From Candidatus Iainarchaeum sp. (GTDB lineage: Archaea > B1Sed10-29 > WALL01): DNA of 64,000 bases. Location of the stretch: NCBI GenBank assembly GCA_023129115.1, contig JAGMCR010000002.1, forward strand, positions 78,753 through 142,752. Direction: 5' to 3'. Both the position numbers and the translations under genes were made by a program. Shown in pieces: positions 49,284-58,796 of this stretch. The number at the start of each line of letters is the position of its first letter. The first letter of the stretch is position 1. The notes below the pieces were generated by a model. It saw only the letters and a program-made list of their open reading frames with translations, did not search any database and was not told the origin of the DNA.

Positions 49284-49451
49284 ATGCCGGAAAAGGAAGA
49301 CTACGTGGCCCCGCCGCCAAGCCTCAAGCAAGACCTTAGCCACGTGGGCGGCTCGCTCCTGCTGCACGACCTCAAGAAATGGGCCAGTAGCTACTGGTGG
49401 GTCATAGCCCTAGTCCTCGTCGTGTTCGTCATCATGAGGATGACGAACTGA
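49284..49451 (+). CDS. 55-residue tail-anchored membrane protein
   Basis: ATG at 49284, 27 bp after ATATAAA. The soluble N-terminus (PEKEDYVAPPPSLKQDLSHV) is followed by one C-terminal TM helix (WWVIALVLVVFVIM). Unrecognised, probably leaderless. Confidence 0.55.
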   Translation: MPEKEDYVAPPPSLKQDLSHVGGSLLLHDLKKWASSYWWVIALVLVVFVIMRMTN

Positions 49452-49500
49452 AAAAAACCTGCCACCCCTTTTTTATACCCCTGGCGAGTTGAAGCTAGCG

Positions 49501-50016
49501 ATGGACGTGAATCACCTTGCCGTGCTTTCAGTTGTAGTCCTTGCGCTGCTGGCCGGGTGCGCCGAGCTCGGGATCGAGCCCCCCGAGCAGTCAACCCCAA
49601 CCCCTGCCCCCACCCCTGTACGGGCCCCAAAGGCCGTCACGCCCACGCCCACCCCCCTGCCGCACAAAATCGGCTGCGTAATCGACAACCTGGACCAATT
49701 CAAGTGGACAGCCACAGAAGGCGTGCTCAAGATGCCCGCGACAATTAGGGTAGGCCCGTACAACTTCACGTACGACGGCAAAACCACCCGCGAAATGAAT
49801 TGCTACATGGGCAAAAAGCTGAAAGAAGACATTGACAACCACTACTGCTCCCAGCTGACGGAAGACAAGTACAAGCTGGTGACGCCGCTTGAGACAGACG
49901 AGCAAGGCATTATCACCAGCCTCGCCCACACCTACCGCCTCAGCAACCTAAAAATCGAGGCCGACAAAACCGGCCACATCCTAAGCCACTCCTGCACAAT
50001 CCGCAGGATCAACTGA
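49501..50016 (+). CDS. Lipoprotein with Thr-Pro spacer
   Basis: 171 residues. Signal peptide and lipobox LALLAGCAE, then a TPTPAPTPVRAPKAVTPTPT spacer and a small C-terminal domain with four Cys (IGCVID, MNCYMG, HYCSQL, HSCTI). The domain is unrecognised. ATG at 49501 lies 27 bp after TTTTTATAC, so leaderless; the upstream TTG is rejected. Resembles the lipoprotein at 50892 in design. Confidence 0.65.
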   Translation: MDVNHLAVLSVVVLALLAGCAELGIEPPEQSTPTPAPTPVRAPKAVTPTPTPLPHKIGCVIDNLDQFKWTATEGVLKMPATIRVGPYNFTYDGKTTREMNCYMGKKLKEDIDNHYCSQLTEDKYKLVTPLETDEQGIITSLAHTYRLSNLKIEADKTGHILSHSCTIRRIN

Positions 50017-50058
50017 CCCCCCCACTGTTTTTATACATGAACCGCGTTTCTTGGAGCC

Positions 50059-50445
50059 ATGTGCTTCAAGAACAAGTACGCCAACATAGTCTTGTACGGG
50101 CTCGTGCTCTGGCTCGTCCCGTTCCTCGTGGGGTTCCTCTTCGTCGACGCGAGCGGCAACTTCCTGATTCCCCAGACCTTCTTCAAGACCATTATGGTAG
50201 TGGCCGGCTTGCTCGTCGGCGTAATCCTCGCGGTGAAGTACTTCAGGACAGTCAAGAAAAACTTTGTGAACGAAGGCCTCCTGCTCGGCGCCACGTGGCT
50301 TGTGATAAGCCTCGCCATTGACCTGGTGCTGGTCTACGCGGGCTTTTTCCCGATGACAGTCGCCCAGTACTTCACCGACATTGGGCTCCGCTACCTCGCA
50401 ATGCCAATCTACACGATTGGCATGGGCTACGCCTTGAAGAAATAG
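50059..50445 (+). CDS. Hypothetical four-TM membrane protein
   Basis: 128 residues, four TM helices (about 9-28, 41-60, 75-97 and 105-125). No motif is recognised. TATA TTTTTATAC is about 27 bp before the ATG. The next gene starts 7 bp after the stop. Confidence 0.6.
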   Translation: MCFKNKYANIVLYGLVLWLVPFLVGFLFVDASGNFLIPQTFFKTIMVVAGLLVGVILAVKYFRTVKKNFVNEGLLLGATWLVISLAIDLVLVYAGFFPMTVAQYFTDIGLRYLAMPIYTIGMGYALKK

Positions 50446-50452
50446 GTGCCGC

Positions 50453-50839
50453 ATGGAATTCAAAAAACTGATGAAGGAAAAAATAGCCAGGGCAAAAGAG
50501 TCCCGCATCGCCAAGTTCATCATTTCGGCCACCCCCAAGAAAAACGGTGTGTACATACTCGCGCTAGTCAACGTCGTGTGTACCACCCTCCTCGGCGCCG
50601 TTATTACTTACCCACTATACAAACTGCTTGGCATCCGTGGAGCGCTGCCCACCACCCTGCTCACAGCCGCGGTCGTCGTGGTAATCCTTGCCTCCCTAGT
50701 CAACCGATGGCTGGACACCGGCTTCGGCAGAAAAGCCCTCAAGGGCCTGCTCCCACTCGCAATCTTTTTTTCGCTGCCCTTCGGCGTGCTCAGCCTGCCC
50801 CTGCTGCGGAGAATCGTGGTGGACAAGCCCAAGCGATAG
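50453..50839 (+). CDS. Hypothetical membrane protein
   Basis: 128 residues. A basic amphipathic N-terminus (KKLMKEKIARAKESRIAKF) precedes three TM helices (about 33-55, 65-85 and 95-118). Unrecognised. It probably shares the transcript of the preceding gene. Confidence 0.6.
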   Translation: MEFKKLMKEKIARAKESRIAKFIISATPKKNGVYILALVNVVCTTLLGAVITYPLYKLLGIRGALPTTLLTAAVVVVILASLVNRWLDTGFGRKALKGLLPLAIFFSLPFGVLSLPLLRRIVVDKPKR

Positions 50840-50891
50840 CACGTTCTTTTATATCCCCACGGCATTAGGCTTAGGCATACGGAGATATAAA

Positions 50892-51470
50892 ATGAAGCTC
50901 GCCCTGCTGTTCGCACTGCTCCTCCTCGCGGGATGCGTCGAAGTCTCGGAAGGGCTCCCGCTCGATTTGATTGGGGTCAAGCCGACGCCCGCACCAACAA
51001 TTGACGTGCCAATCCCAACTCCATTCTCAACACCAACGCCCACGGCAATCCCGACTCCCGCCCCAACCCCAACCCCCTTCACCTATTCCTGCGAAAAAGA
51101 GTACGACCCGCTTACTGCCGCGGAAATATACTTGATGACCGACTGCTTCAGGCGCAACGGGCAGTACCACGCGTGCATCAAGTGGGGCATCGAGCGGGCG
51201 CTCGAGAACCAGGCGGACAACTTCCCGCTGACAAAAGCGTATTACGGCTCGGCCCAGCGGTGCGCCATTGACCTGGGCTACACCGACGTATCCATCAAAA
51301 TCGGGAAGTGGCTCGCCGCGTACGACTCGTGCTGGCTCCCCAACCTCCAGCCATACGACGCCTGCCTCGGCACGTACAAAACCGCGAACCGCGAGAACTG
51401 GGTCGGCCCCGAAGAGCTCGGGGACATAGCCCAAGGCTACGCCGCCGAGGCAGCAAAAGAATTGTCCTAG
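50892..51470 (+). CDS. Lipoprotein with Thr-Pro spacer and Cys-containing domain
   Basis: 192 residues. Signal peptide and LLLAGCVE lipobox, a spacer of [20 protein letters not shown] type, then a helical domain with about six Cys ([26 protein letters not shown]). Possibly TPR-like. ATG at 50892 follows GGAGATATAA. The 3' end overlaps carB by 4 nt, tail to tail. Confidence 0.65.
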   Translation: MKLALLFALLLLAGCVEVSEGLPLDLIGVKPTPAPTIDVPIPTPFSTPTPTAIPTPAPTPTPFTYSCEKEYDPLTAAEIYLMTDCFRRNGQYHACIKWGIERALENQADNFPLTKAYYGSAQRCAIDLGYTDVSIKIGKWLAAYDSCWLPNLQPYDACLGTYKTANRENWVGPEELGDIAQGYAAEAAKELS

Positions 51471-54400
51471 AGGTACTCGCCCCAGTGCTTTATCTCGAGT
51501 TCCGAGCTGCTCTCCATTGCCTTCACAAAGAGCTTCGCAATCTGGAGGTTAGTGAACAGCGGCACAGAAAAGTCCGCCGCAGTCCTCCGCAGCAGATAAG
51601 CGCTGTCAAAGCTGTTCTTTTTCAGGGGATTTGGAATCGACATCACAAGCTCGATTTTGCCTTCCTTGATGTAGTCCATTGTGTTCGGCTTCTTGTGCTC
51701 GTGCGCCTTGTAAATCAATGTGTTCTCCACTCCGTGCCCCGTCAAAAACTCGCTCGTGTGCTCAGTCGCGAAAATGTTGAAGCCCATTGCCTTAAGCCTC
51801 GCCGCGTACTTGAGGAACCGGTGCTTGTTCTCGTCCCCGCCGATGCTCACCAAAATGTTTTCCTTTGGCAGCGAATACCCCGTCGACAGCAACGACTTCA
51901 AAAACGCCTCGCACACGTCCTCGCCAAGGCACCCGACCTCTCCAGTCGAGGCCATCTCCACGCCCGACACGGGGTCCGCGCCCTTCAGCCTCGAGAACGA
52001 GAACTGCGGCGCCTTCACGCCGACGTAATCCAAGTCAAGCGTTGACTTGCAGTTCTTCACTTCCTCGCCCAGCATCGCCCTCGTCGCCAGCTCCACGAAG
52101 TTCACGCCCGTCACCTTGGACACGAACGGGAAGCTCCGCGACGCCCGCAGGTTGCACTCAATCACCTTGATGTCGTTGTCCTTCGCGATGAACTGGATGT
52201 TGAACGGGCCCGTGATGTTCAGCGCCGAAGCGATTTTTTCTCCCGTCCTCCGTATCCTCCTCACGGTCTCGATGTAAGTCTTCTGCGGCGGGAGCACCAT
52301 TGTCGCGTCGCCCGAATGCACGCCCGCGTTCTCGATGTGCTCCGTGATTGCAGACGTCACAATTTTGCCGTCCTTGGCAACAGCGTCCATCTCAATTTCC
52401 TTCGCGTTCATGATGAACTTGCTTATCACGACTGGGTGCTCCCGCGACACCATGGACGCCCTCGCCAAATACTTGTCGAGGTCCCCCTCGTCGAACACCA
52501 CGGTCATCGCCGCGCCGCTAAGCACGTAGGAGGGCCGCACCAGCACGGGATACCCGACACTGTCCGCGAAGCCCTTCGCCTCGCCGACGCTCTTCAATTC
52601 CTTCCACTGCGGCTGGTCCACGCCAAGCCCGTCCAACAGCCGCGAGAACTTGTACCTGTCCTCGGCGCGGTCAATGTCCTCGGGCGAAGTCCCGAGAATC
52701 TTCATCCCCGCCTCGTGGCACTTCAGCGCAATGTTGTTCGGTATCTGGCCGCCCATCGACAAGAGCACGCCGCGCGGCCTTTCCTTTTCGTAAATGTCCA
52801 TCACGCGCTCGAAGCTCAGCTCGTCAAAATACAGCTTGTCGCACGTGTCATAGTCAGTCGAAACCGTCTCGGGGTTGTAGTTCACCATCAGCGTCGTGTG
52901 CCCCATCTTCTTCAGCGCCTGCACCGCGCTCACACAGCACCAGTCGAACTCCACGGACGACCCGATGCTGTACGGCCCCGAGCCAAGCACCATGACCTTG
53001 CCCTCGCCGCCGAACTCGACGTCGTCCTCTGTCCCGCTGTACGTCAGGTAAAGATAATTGGTCTTCGCCGGGTACTCGGCCGCAAGCGTGTCAATCTGCT
53101 TCACCACGGGCCGCACGCCCAGGAAGAGCCTCCTCTCCCTCACCGCAGCCTCGCTCTCTCCCGTGATAATCGCGATTTGCTTGTCGGAAAAGCCCTTCTG
53201 CTTCGCCTCGATGAACAATTCCCTCGTGATTTCGCCGAGCTTGTACCGGGCCAGGCTCGCCTCAAGGCCAACCAGGTTCTTTATCTTGTAAAGGAACCAC
53301 TTGTCAATCTTCGACAGCCCGTGGATCTCATCAATAGACCTGCCCTTGCGGAGTGCCTCTGCCACGCCGAACAAGCGCTCGTCAGACGGGTGCTCCAGCT
53401 CCTTCTCCACGCTCGTGAACGAATAGTTCTCGTTGCACACCACGCCGTACATCCCAACCTGCAGAATCCTCGCCGCCTTCTGCAGCGCCTCCTCGAAAGT
53501 CCGGCCAATCGCCATCACTTCCCCAACGGACTTCATCTCGGTGCCAATCCGCGTCGACACGCGCCGGAACTTCTTCAGGTCCCACCGCGGAATCTTGACC
53601 ACAACGTAGTCCAGCGCCGGCTCGAAGCACGCCGTCGTGCTCTGCGTCACCGAGTTCTTCAGCTCCGGCAGGGAATACCCCAGCCCCAGCTTCGCCGCGA
53701 CAAACGCGAGCGGGTAGCCAGTCGCCTTGCTCGCGAGCGCCGAGCTCCTCGACAAGCGCGCGTTCACCTCGATAATCCTGTAGTCCCCGTTCTCGGGGTT
53801 GAGCGCGAACTGGATGTTGCCCTCCCCCACAATCCCGATGTGCCGAATCGCGCGAATCGAAATTTCCCTTAGCATGTGGTACTCGCCGTTCGTCAAGGTC
53901 TGCGACGGCGCGACCACGATGCTCTCCCCTGTATGAATCCCCATGGGGTCGAAGTTCTCCATGTTGCACACAGTGATGCAATTGTCTTCCGCGTCGCGCA
54001 CCACTTCATACTCAATCTCTTTCCAGCCCCCGAGGTATTCCTCAATCAATACCTGGGGCGCGCACGTGAACGCTTCCCCGAGCTTCTCCCGCAGCTCTTT
54101 TTCGTCCCGCACCATTCCGCTTCCCCTGCCCCCGAGCGCGTACGCAACTCTTGCCATGACTGGGTAGCCAATCTCTTTTGCCGCCGCGACGCCGCCCTCG
54201 ACACCCTCCACGGCAATCCCGCGCGCGGCCTTCAGCCCGACCTCGGCGAGCCGCTGGTTGAACAATTCCCGGTCCTCGGTGTTAATAATTGTCTCCACCG
54301 GCGTCCCGAGCACTTTCACGCCGTGCTTCTCCAGCACGCCTTTTTTCCACAGCTCGACCCCACAGTTCAGCGCGGTCTGCCCGCCGAACGACAGCAGCAC

Positions 54401-54637
54401 GCCCCCCGGCTTTTCCTTTTCAATCACTTTCTCGACGAACTCCGGCGTCACCGGAAGGAAGTAAACCCTGTCCGCCAGCCCCCTCGACGTCTGGACCGTC
54501 GCGATGTTGGGGTTCACGAGCACGACCTCGATGCCCTCTTCCTTCAATGCCTTGATGGCCTGGCTGCCCGAGTAGTCGAACTCGCCGGCCTCCCCAATCT
54601 TCAGCGCGCCGCTCCCGAGGAGCAAAACTTTCTTCAT
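51467..54637 (-). CDS. carB: Carbamoyl-phosphate synthase large subunit
   Basis: 1056 residues, normal length. Two ATP-grasp halves: [20 protein letters not shown] at the N-terminus and [20 protein letters not shown] in the middle, each followed by the expected PETVSTD/ATVQTS strings. The C-terminal MGS-like domain contains [20 protein letters not shown]. It makes carbamoyl phosphate from bicarbonate, ammonia and two ATP for pyrimidine and arginine synthesis. Its ATG overlaps the carA stop (ATGA). Confidence 0.97.
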   Translation of the reverse strand: MKKVLLLGSGALKIGEAGEFDYSGSQAIKALKEEGIEVVLVNPNIATVQTSRGLADRVYFLPVTPEFVEKVIEKEKPGGVLLSFGGQTALNCGVELWKKGVLEKHGVKVLGTPVETIINTEDRELFNQRLAEVGLKAARGIAVEGVEGGVAAAKEIGYPVMARVAYALGGRGSGMVRDEKELREKLGEAFTCAPQVLIEEYLGGWKEIEYEVVRDAEDNCITVCNMENFDPMGIHTGESIVVAPSQTLTNGEYHMLREISIRAIRHIGIVGEGNIQFALNPENGDYRIIEVNARLSRSSALASKATGYPLAFVAAKLGLGYSLPELKNSVTQSTTACFEPALDYVVVKIPRWDLKKFRRVSTRIGTEMKSVGEVMAIGRTFEEALQKAARILQVGMYGVVCNENYSFTSVEKELEHPSDERLFGVAEALRKGRSIDEIHGLSKIDKWFLYKIKNLVGLEASLARYKLGEITRELFIEAKQKGFSDKQIAIITGESEAAVRERRLFLGVRPVVKQIDTLAAEYPAKTNYLYLTYSGTEDDVEFGGEGKVMVLGSGPYSIGSSVEFDWCCVSAVQALKKMGHTTLMVNYNPETVSTDYDTCDKLYFDELSFERVMDIYEKERPRGVLLSMGGQIPNNIALKCHEAGMKILGTSPEDIDRAEDRYKFSRLLDGLGVDQPQWKELKSVGEAKGFADSVGYPVLVRPSYVLSGAAMTVVFDEGDLDKYLARASMVSREHPVVISKFIMNAKEIEMDAVAKDGKIVTSAITEHIENAGVHSGDATMVLPPQKTYIETVRRIRRTGEKIASALNITGPFNIQFIAKDNDIKVIECNLRASRSFPFVSKVTGVNFVELATRAMLGEEVKNCKSTLDLDYVGVKAPQFSFSRLKGADPVSGVEMASTGEVGCLGEDVCEAFLKSLLSTGYSLPKENILVSIGGDENKHRFLKYAARLKAMGFNIFATEHTSEFLTGHGVENTLIYKAHEHKKPNTMDYIKEGKIELVMSIPNPLKKNSFDSAYLLRRTAADFSVPLFTNLQIAKLFVKAMESSSELEIKHWGEYL

Positions 54638-55707
54638 TCCACTCCCTCCAGGAACCTGTCGAACAAGAACTCGGTGTCCACTGGCCCGGGCCTTGCCTCG
54701 GGGTGGAACTGCACGCTCATCCAGGGCTTGCTCCTGTGGGTTATTCCCTCGTTCGTCCCGTCGTTCGCGTTCGTGAACCACACGCGCCACTCGCTCGGCA
54801 GCGAGTCGGCGTCCACGGCAAAGCCGTGGTTCTGCGTCGTGATGTAGGCGCGCTTCGTCCCCTCCTCGAGGCAGGGCTGGTTCTGGCTCCGGTGGCCAAA
54901 CTTGAGCTTGTAAGTGTCCGCCCCCGACGCGAGCGCGAGCATCTGGCTCCCGAGGCAGATGCCGAACAGCGGAATTTCCTCGCCCATGAGCCCCTGCACT
55001 GCCTTGATGGTGTCCCTGCACTGCTTGGGGTCGCCGGGGCCGTTCGATACCACTACCCCGCCGGGGTCGTGCTTCATTATTTCCCGGTGGCCCGTGCCCG
55101 CGGGCACGCGCACCACTCTCGCGCCGCGCTTCACGAGCGAGCGCACGATGTTTTCCTTGGCGCCGCAGTCAATGAGCACCACGGTCTTGTCCCCGTCGCC
55201 GTATCCTTTAGGTTCCGCCACAGTTACCTCGGAGACGAGGTCCCTTGTGTTTGGGTCGGGGATGTACTTGGCCTCTTCGCGGAGTGCCTTGATGTCCGCC
55301 CGCCCATCGTACGTCTGGAGAATGCCGAGCATTACGCCGTGGACCCGCAGCCGCTTCGTGAGCGCGCGCGTGTCGATGCCGCTGATTCCGGGGACCCCGC
55401 TATCCTTGAGCCACGCGTCCAGTGTTTTTTCTGACGTGGCGTGGGACGGCTCTGTGCAGAGCTCGCTTATGGCGTGGCCCTGGATGCGCGGCCTGGCGGA
55501 CTCGAAGTCCTTGCTGGCCACGCCGTAGTTGCCTATCAATGGATAGGTCTGGCACAGGATTTGCCCGTGGTAGGACGGGTCTGTAATTGATTCTGTATAC
55601 CCCACCATGCCGGTGTTGAACACTACTTCTCCAGAAACAGTGGCGAGGGCGCCAAAGCCCTTGCCTTCCCAGACACTTCCGTCCTCCAGCACTAGTACTG
55701 CCCTAAT
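54634..55707 (-). CDS. carA: Carbamoyl-phosphate synthase small subunit (start codon uncertain, possibly ATT)
   Basis: About 357 residues. The N-terminal domain [36 protein letters not shown] is followed by a class I glutaminase with nucleophile Cys in [10 protein letters not shown], His in FHPEARPGP and NHGF. It supplies ammonia to CarB. No ATG, GTG or TTG exists before the conserved RAVLVLEDG strand. The frame continues through ATT at 55707; the first GTG, at 55692, would cut the first beta strand. TATA at about 55723-55730 places transcription start close to the ATT. Confidence 0.93.
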   Translation of the reverse strand: MRAVLVLEDGSVWEGKGFGALATVSGEVVFNTGMVGYTESITDPSYHGQILCQTYPLIGNYGVASKDFESARPRIQGHAISELCTEPSHATSEKTLDAWLKDSGVPGISGIDTRALTKRLRVHGVMLGILQTYDGRADIKALREEAKYIPDPNTRDLVSEVTVAEPKGYGDGDKTVVLIDCGAKENIVRSLVKRGARVVRVPAGTGHREIMKHDPGGVVVSNGPGDPKQCRDTIKAVQGLMGEEIPLFGICLGSQMLALASGADTYKLKFGHRSQNQPCLEEGTKRAYITTQNHGFAVDADSLPSEWRVWFTNANDGTNEGITHRSKPWMSVQFHPEARPGPVDTEFLFDRFLEGVE

Positions 55708-55798
55708 GGTAAAAACCCTTGCTATAATTAGCGCTAAGCCCTTAAAATAGTTGTGGTGATGCGAAAAAGTAATAAACTCTTGTGGAGTAGTCCAACGC

Positions 55799-56098
55799 AT
55801 GAAGCGCTTCGCACTCTTTTTGGTTGTTGCCATGCTCGCGCTTGTCGGATGCGTCGAAGTGGGCGCTGGCCCTGAAGTGGCCGGGGCAGCCCCAACCATC
55901 ACCCCATCCAACGACACGACACAGCAATTCCCCCCGGTCTGGGAATGCAGGGAACTGGCCTGGATGGACAACACTACCAATGAATGCGTCGTCAAGGAGT
56001 TCTGCGAAGAGTTCACGGATGGGGGGCTTTATACGTTTGAGGACTCACTCCGGGACTGTGAGGACGGCTTGTTCGAGGAAAGCCAGGAGATGAGCTAA
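55799..56098 (+). CDS. Small lipoprotein
   Basis: 99 residues. Signal and lipobox LALVGCVE, then a short Cys-containing acidic domain (PPVWECRELAWM, TNECVVKEFCEEFTD, RDCEDGLFEE). Similar acidic Cys-containing strings occur in the Cys-ladder lipoprotein at 56205. TATA TAATAAAC lies 27 bp before the ATG. The stop overlaps the next ATG (TAATG). Confidence 0.68.
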   Translation: MKRFALFLVVAMLALVGCVEVGAGPEVAGAAPTITPSNDTTQQFPPVWECRELAWMDNTTNECVVKEFCEEFTDGGLYTFEDSLRDCEDGLFEESQEMS

Positions 56099-56208
56099 TG
56101 GCAAATATTGAAGAAATAGCAAAGAAACTGGAAGAGCTCGAGAAGCGCGTCGAAACGCTCGAGCAAAGGACCCACCCGAAGCCGCCACAGCCAAGAGAGC
56201 GCTTTTAG
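56098..56208 (+). CDS. 36-residue coiled-coil peptide
   Basis: MANIEEIAKKLEELEKRVET, then LEQRTHPKPPQPRERF. Clear heptads. Its ATG overlaps the lipoprotein stop, and its end overlaps the convergent gene at 56205 by 4 nt. Probably translated by coupling. Confidence 0.6.
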   Translation: MANIEEIAKKLEELEKRVETLEQRTHPKPPQPRERF

Positions 56209-58139
56209 ATCCCGGGCGGGCCGTAGTTCTCCGCGGGCTTCTCTTCTTCGGTGGGCTCTGAATAGGTTTCGTCGTAGTCAGAGACTTTTCTCACGCGCTC
56301 CGTGGTTACAGTGCGGACCGGCACGGGCTTCGCGTGCTCGTACCCCTTGACGCCTGCCTCGCCCGCACACTCCTCGTACTTCCTGTCGTAGCACTCGTCA
56401 ATCTTGGGCTGGCACTCTTGCATTGCCTCTTCGTAGCACCGGTTGACCTCGTCCCAGCAGCTCTTGTCAATGTTCCGCTCGCACTCCCGCTGCTTGTGCT
56501 CTAAGTCGTCCTGGATTTCGCGCTCGCACTCGCGGCGCTTTTGGGTCCACTCGTCCTCGATTTTTTCCTGGCAGTCCCTGCCCGACGACTCAATTTCCTC
56601 GTTTATCTTGCGCTCGCACTCCCTCCACTTGTCCTGTGCCTCTTCGTCCCACCGCTTCGAGCACGCCCGCGCGTCGTCGTTGCAGTCCTCGACCTTGCGG
56701 TCAAAGCCCTTGTTCAGCTCGTCGCACTCCGAGTTCCCCTTTGCATTGTAGTCGTCCCACACCTCATTGCAGTCCGAATTGGCTTGCGAGTCATACTCGT
56801 TCCAGATGTCAGAGCAGTCATAGTCCGTGTAGTAAGTCTCGTTCGTTGTCTCGTTCACGTGCACTGACTTCTCCGCGAGCTCGTCGCACTCGGCTTCGGC
56901 TTTGGCGTTGTACTCTTCCCGGATGTCGTTGCACTCCGCTTCAGCCTTTGAGTTGTACTCCTCCCAGATGTCCGAGCAGTCCACGTCGTACTTGATGTCC
57001 TCGCACTCTTCCCAGCACCCGCGCTGCTTGGCGTCGTAGTACTCATTGTCGTAGCAGTCGTCCATGCGGTCTTCCCAGTCCTCTGGCCAGCAGTCGCGCA
57101 TCAAGTCCTCGTAGTAATAGTCGTCGACGCACTCCCTCATGCGGTCGTCCCACTCGTACGGGTCGTAGCACTCATGCATCTGGTCCTCGCACTCCCAGCT
57201 GAGCTCTTTGCACTTGTCGTCGACGAGGTCCTGGCACTCCCAGTTCATTTCCTCGCACTCCCAGTGCGCGCTGTCCATGCACTCCCGGATCTCCATGCCC
57301 TCGTGCTCCGGGTTGGGCGGGGCGCCCATCTCGCCGAACGGGCCCGCACTCTTCGTTAGGTCCATGTCCGCGACAACGATGACGTACGCGCCATCGACCG
57401 TGACGGACTTTATTTCGACGCCTTCCCCGCCGAGCTCTTCCTTGGCCTTTCCCTTCATCGCCTGCGCGGCCGCGGCGTCCGCGAACTTGCCGATGAACGT
57501 GGTGTGCGCGATGTTGCCCTCGACTGTGGCAGAGATGCCCATTTTTTCCGGGCTGTCCTCCCCCTCATCCATCTTCTGGCTCGCCATCAGGAAGTCGCCG
57601 TCCGGCAGCCTCGACAAAATGCCTTCGAAGTCATTCACCGCATTGGCCCCGCCGTTCTTAACGTCAATTATTTTCTTCAGGTTGCTTGGCTCGGCGAGGT
57701 ATACTCTGTTGTCCTTCGTGAAGTATGACGGCCCGCCCGTGGACTTGATTACGTACCCGCCGTACGTCTCTTCCACAGACTTTTCTCCGCCCGCCTGCGA
57801 AATCCTTTGCGTAACAATCGGGATTATGCCGCTCAAGTCAAAAGCGCCCTCGACAATCATTGTCTCCGGCCCGTCCCTCATGTCACTGATGGCAATGGCC
57901 CGCAGCGACTTGACCGCCAGGCCGAACGCCGCCATCTCGGCCGGGACGCCCATCTTGTCAATCACGACGGGGTTGGCACTCAATTTGTTGACGTCGGCAA
58001 ACATTATGAACGCCGACCCGCTCGGCGCCTCGTTCGCGACCCAGTAAAGCCTGTTCTGGTAACTCCCCTCGCTGGACGTGAACGGCGTCACGCACCCGGC
58101 GAGCAGCACTGCAATAATTAGAATGGCAAGCCTCTTCAT
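56205..58139 (-). CDS. Lipoprotein with 28-cysteine acidic helical repeat domain
   Basis: 644 residues. Signal and lipobox LLAGCVT, then a soluble domain of about 240 residues (FIMFADVNKLSANPVVIDKM..VAVADMDL-like) reminiscent of DUF3352-type exported domains. The remaining part is helical, rich in Asp, Glu, Tyr, Trp and Arg, with 28 Cys. In its best stretch, CNDIREEYNAKAEAEC, CERKINEEIESSGRDC, CQEKIEDEWTQKRREC and CEREIQDDLEHKQREC, the Cys recur every 15 residues; elsewhere spacings alternate 7 and 8. This is consistent with one face of a long helix lined with Cys. A basic/acidic tail ends the protein. Confidence 0.72.
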   Translation of the reverse strand: MKRLAILIIAVLLAGCVTPFTSSEGSYQNRLYWVANEAPSGSAFIMFADVNKLSANPVVIDKMGVPAEMAAFGLAVKSLRAIAISDMRDGPETMIVEGAFDLSGIIPIVTQRISQAGGEKSVEETYGGYVIKSTGGPSYFTKDNRVYLAEPSNLKKIIDVKNGGANAVNDFEGILSRLPDGDFLMASQKMDEGEDSPEKMGISATVEGNIAHTTFIGKFADAAAAQAMKGKAKEELGGEGVEIKSVTVDGAYVIVVADMDLTKSAGPFGEMGAPPNPEHEGMEIRECMDSAHWECEEMNWECQDLVDDKCKELSWECEDQMHECYDPYEWDDRMRECVDDYYYEDLMRDCWPEDWEDRMDDCYDNEYYDAKQRGCWEECEDIKYDVDCSDIWEEYNSKAEAECNDIREEYNAKAEAECDELAEKSVHVNETTNETYYTDYDCSDIWNEYDSQANSDCNEVWDDYNAKGNSECDELNKGFDRKVEDCNDDARACSKRWDEEAQDKWRECERKINEEIESSGRDCQEKIEDEWTQKRRECEREIQDDLEHKQRECERNIDKSCWDEVNRCYEEAMQECQPKIDECYDRKYEECAGEAGVKGYEHAKPVPVRTVTTERVRKVSDYDETYSEPTEEEKPAENYGPPGI

Positions 58140-58194
58140 GAAAGAACACCTACCCCCAACTAGGGATAAGGGAGTATAATAAAGTGCCGCCCCC

Positions 58195-58344
58195 CTACGC
58201 CCCGCCTTTTTGCTTGCACTCGTCAGAGCAGAACCGCCCGGCGTCCATCGAGCAGTAGAGGCAGCCAAATGCCTTTCCGCACCACATGCAGCGCTTGATG
58301 CCCGCGTCCTCGACTTTTTTCCCGCATTTTGGGCAAGTTTGCAT
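58195..58344 (-). CDS. Small multi-CxxC zinc-ribbon protein
   Basis: 49 residues with five pairs of Cys: CPKCGKK, CMWCGKA, GCLYCSM and FCSDECKQ. The pattern fits a double zinc ribbon/treble-clef peptide. The ATG at 58344 lies 4 bp after the stop of the upstream membrane gene. Function unknown. Confidence 0.68.
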   Translation of the reverse strand: MQTCPKCGKKVEDAGIKRCMWCGKAFGCLYCSMDAGRFCSDECKQKGGA

Positions 58345-58348
58345 TGGG

Positions 58349-58591
58349 TCACTTCCGCTTGTACAGGTAGAACCCGCCCACCACGACCAGGGCAACTCCC
58401 CACAGGACTATCACTGTTGCGAACACCCGGTCGAGCAGGAGTGCGGGGTTCAGCAGCAGGTTCACGCCGAACCACGCGTACGTCGCCGCAGCGACTAACA
58501 AAAGCAGCGTCTGCAGCGCCGTGGGCACAGCACCTGGCTTCCCGTAGCTCTGCCTCGGCTTTGCCTTTTTTCTGGGCTTTTTCTTTGCCAT
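58349..58591 (-). CDS. Small two-TM membrane protein
   Basis: 80 residues. A very basic N-terminus (AKKKPRKKAKPRQSYGKPG) precedes two TM helices (about 26-47 and 56-76). Unrecognised. AAGGTG lies before the ATG. It is coupled with the zinc-ribbon gene. Confidence 0.62.
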   Translation of the reverse strand: MAKKKPRKKAKPRQSYGKPGAVPTALQTLLLLVAAATYAWFGVNLLLNPALLLDRVFATVIVLWGVALVVVGGFYLYKRK

Positions 58592-58677
58592 ACCAACACC
58601 TTATTCACTTCATATAAAAAAGCTTTACGCTTCCCCAGTGGACTTGGGGGCACAATAAAGCCAACTGGCAAGGACTT

Positions 58678-58701
58678 GGGGGGCGCCAATCGGCGCCCCC
58701 C
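58678..58701 (+). repeat. Perfect 10-bp GC-rich hairpin
   Basis: GGGGGGCGCC-AATC-GGCGCCCCCC. A 14-bp CCCCCCAGAGGCCG directly follows and is repeated about 20 bp later. It is not flanked by the modules of the dispersed family. May act as a terminator of the minus-strand pair or a degenerate repeat element. Confidence 0.55.
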
Positions 58702-58796
58702 CAGAGGCCGGTGCTACTGCCCCCCCAGAGGCCGATTAGCGATTTGCTTCCAAAAAGCCTTATGCTTTTAAACCACTTCTTCCTATTAACGCGTTC

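Noticed and set aside
52316..53872. 518-codon plus-strand ORF opposite carB
   Set aside because: Antisense of carB; its His/Arg/Leu-rich composition is typical of shadow frames.
54638..55021. N-terminal extension of carB
   Set aside because: It overlaps carA on the same strand in another frame; the conserved CarB start and the ATGA overlap fix the start at 54637.
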